DNA of 14,329 nucleotides from Bacillota bacterium (GTDB lineage Bacteria > Bacillota_A > Clostridia > Lachnospirales > Lachnospiraceae), in assembly GCA_023443925.1 (NCBI GenBank), contig JAEZSL010000221.1:1-14329 (forward strand), given 5' to 3'. The notes under the pieces are model-generated. The model was not told the DNA's origin. It saw only the letters and a list, made by a program, of their open reading frames with translations, and did not search any database. Positions 13,059-14,329 of this stretch are shown here, in pieces. The translations under genes were made by a program, and so were the position numbers. Every line of letters begins with the position of its first letter. Positions within the stretch are counted from its first letter, which is position 1.

Positions 13059-14081
13059 ATGAGTACAATTCGTGATGTTGCGAAATTAGCACAAGTATCC
13101 ACGGCTACTGTGTCAAGGGTACTTAATAATGATTCTACTTATAAGATGACGGACAAAACCCGTGAAAAAGTATGGCAGGCAGTGACGAAACTGAATTATA
13201 AAACCAGTTCCGCATCTAAGATAAAAGCTAAAAAAATTGAAAATGAATCCGAGAAAAATGAAATGAAAATAGGATGTATTTTAAGTGTTACGGAAAAGAA
13301 ATACAATGATCCCTATTTTATGTCCATATTAAATGGTATAGAATCCAGACTGGTTGAAAAAGGATATGAAATTTCTTTTGTAAAAACCGGCTACGAACTG
13401 GAAGATAAGCAGAAATTATTCACTACCTTCAGCGAACCGGTCTCCGGACTTATTTTAATGGTTCCGCTGAGTGACGAAAGCTACGGCTTTATTAAAAATC
13501 AGGTTCCATACATTGTTGGAATAGATACCAAACGCGATGACATCGATAATGTGGGTTATGACCATTTTAATGTTGCATGTATGGCCGTACAGCATCTGAT
13601 AGAGAAAGGACATAAGAATATCGGTTATATCGGAGGAGGCGGTCCGACGAAAAATATCAAAGACAGCCAGCGTTATAAAGGGTATTATTCCACCCTGCAT
13701 TCCGCCGGTCTGACCGTTCGTTCAGAATGGGTTATCGATTGTTCCTGGGATGAAGATATCTGCATCGAGAAAGTAAATGATCTGATTCGTCAAAAAGATT
13801 ATCCCACCGCATTTTTTGCCGGAAGTGATCTGATGGCAATGGCTGCTTTAAGCAGTTTATATGATAATTCCATAGCGGTTCCGGAGGAGATAGCAGTTAT
13901 GGGGCTTTCTAATATCGAGGTCTCCAAATATTCAAATCCCCCGTTAACGACCATTGACATACCAACGAAAGAAATTGGTATGGTTGCTGTGGATCTTCTT
14001 CTTTCCAGAATGAATGGCGATAATCTGCTGCCAAAAAAAGTCGTATTACCCACCTGTTTAATTAAGCGCAGTTCAACTTAA
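13059..14081 (+). CDS. LacI-family transcriptional regulator (EbgR-like)
   Basis: This 340-aa cytosolic DNA-binding protein has an N-terminal helix-turn-helix at residues 4-23 (TIRDVAKLAQ then VSTATVSRVL). It is followed by a periplasmic-binding-protein-like effector domain of about 270 residues. The linker reads KLNYKTSSASKIKAKK, close to that of E. coli EbgR as I remember it, and lacks the usual YxPNxxAR-x-L hinge helix of LacI/PurR. Effector domain landmarks are GYIGGGGPTKNI, AFFAGSDLMAMAAL and MGLSNIEVSKYSNPPLTTI. It starts at ATG 13059 with GAGAGGGG about 9 nt upstream. It is divergent from the eight-gene operon, so it is the likely specific regulator, responding to an imported sugar or its catabolite. 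Termination is by the hairpin directly at its stop. Confidence 0.93.
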   Translation: MSTIRDVAKLAQVSTATVSRVLNNDSTYKMTDKTREKVWQAVTKLNYKTSSASKIKAKKIENESEKNEMKIGCILSVTEKKYNDPYFMSILNGIESRLVEKGYEISFVKTGYELEDKQKLFTTFSEPVSGLILMVPLSDESYGFIKNQVPYIVGIDTKRDDIDNVGYDHFNVACMAVQHLIEKGHKNIGYIGGGGPTKNIKDSQRYKGYYSTLHSAGLTVRSEWVIDCSWDEDICIEKVNDLIRQKDYPTAFFAGSDLMAMAALSSLYDNSIAVPEEIAVMGLSNIEVSKYSNPPLTTIDIPTKEIGMVAVDLLLSRMNGDNLLPKKVVLPTCLIKRSST

Positions 14082-14101
14082 AAAAGCCTGACAGGCTTTT
14101 T
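14081..14101. terminator. Intrinsic terminator, bidirectional between LacI gene and tRNA
   Basis: Arms AAAAAGCC (14081-14088) and GGCTTTTT (14094-14101) form an 8-bp stem with a 5-nt loop TGACA, overlapping the last base of the regulator's stop codon. T-runs flank it on both strands, so it can end transcription of the regulator (+) and of the converging tRNA (-). Confidence 0.85.
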
Positions 14102-14115
14102 GGGAAATAAAAAAA

Positions 14116-14187
14116 CTCCCCGAGTTGGGCTCGAACCAACAACCCCACGGTTAACAGCCGTGTGCTCTACCATTGAGCTATCGAGGA
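14116..14187 (-). tRNA. tRNA-Asn(GUU)
   Basis: The 72-nt gene folds as a full cloverleaf. The acceptor stem TCCTCGA pairs with TCGGGGA with one T-G wobble, and the discriminator is G. The D stem is GCTC/GAGC, the anticodon stem CACGG/CCGTG encloses loop CTGTTAA with anticodon GTT, and the T arm is GTTGG-TTCGAGC-CCAAC. The 3' CCA is not encoded, since T-rich sequence follows the discriminator directly, so CCA must be added after transcription. Confidence 0.95.
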
Positions 14188-14198
14188 ATACATTCATA

Positions 14199-14227
14199 AT
14201 TTAAATACTGTCCCTCGCTAAAGTCAA
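14199..14227 (-). promoter_or_regulatory. Promoter of tRNA-Asn, TTGACT-N17-TTAAAT
   Basis: On the minus strand TTGACT (14227-14222) and TTAAAT (14204-14199) are spaced 17 bp apart. The -10 ends 11 bp before the mature tRNA 5' end, implying a leader of only a few nucleotides, as is common for tRNA genes. Confidence 0.6.
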
Positions 14228-14329
14228 GTGCTAATTATAGAAAATAAATACAAAATTCCAAAAAGATTTTTTTTATTCCAGCAATAGATTTATGATTCGA
14301 TTGATTCGTTCTTTTTTATTGATTTATGA

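Noticed and set aside
14241..14289. A-rich then T-rich sequence upstream of the tRNA considered as a terminator
   Set aside because: The A5 and T8 runs are separated by a single G with no GC stem, so a stable terminator hairpin is not formed.

Overview
The window looks like a chromosomal segment from a Gram-positive anaerobe of the Clostridia, most likely a Lachnospiraceae relative. That placement is an inference. It rests on strong AGGAGG-type ribosome binding sites, two TTG starts, moderate-to-low GC, an LplB/LplC/LipO-type importer with no ATPase of its own, and an IS3-type orfA relic of a kind I associate with that group. No database search was possible.

Layout. (1) Bases 1-1050, + strand: the 3' part of a class I PLP aminotransferase whose start lies before the window, followed by a 360-bp gap with a long hairpin. 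(2) 2988-1411, - strand: a sugar-1-phosphate nucleotidyltransferase-like gene and a stand-alone CBM9-like protein. (3) 2989-3832: a gene-poor stretch with a palindrome near the nucleotidyltransferase start, a perfect 14-bp inverted repeat, an AT-rich tract and a frameshifted IS3-family orfA relic. (4) 12504-3833, - strand: a compact eight-gene operon. In order it encodes a small Cys-rich zinc-ribbon-like protein, a 442-aa DUF4832/GH-like protein, a NAT_N/GNAT_C-type acyltransferase-like protein, a 365-aa paralog of the DUF4832 protein, a Gfo/Idh/MocA oxidoreductase, an LplB-type permease, an LplC/YtcP-type permease and a LipO/LplA-type binding lipoprotein. (5) 13059-14081, + strand: a divergent LacI-family (EbgR-like) regulator with a clear terminator. 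(6) 14187-14116, - strand: tRNA-Asn(GUU) with its own promoter.

How it fits together. The regulator and the operon diverge from a 554-bp region with a near-consensus promoter for each. It also holds four copies of a TTTGTTACGT-like box. One lies just after the regulator's -10, two lie in tandem just after the operon's -10, and one lies in the leader. The simplest model is a LacI-type repressor controlling itself and an uptake and catabolism operon. The binding lipoprotein and two permeases would import an unknown oligosaccharide or glycoside, energised by an ATPase encoded elsewhere. The cytoplasmic DUF4832 proteins, the oxidoreductase and the acyltransferase-like protein would then process it.

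The most unusual point is the DUF4832 pair. The two proteins align along most of their length, but the shorter one has Asn and His where the longer one has its two best candidate catalytic glutamates, so it may be a non-catalytic partner. The mix of a DUF4832 pair, a NAT_N/GNAT_C-type protein, a Gfo/Idh/MocA protein and a zinc-ribbon leader protein is not a pathway I recognise.
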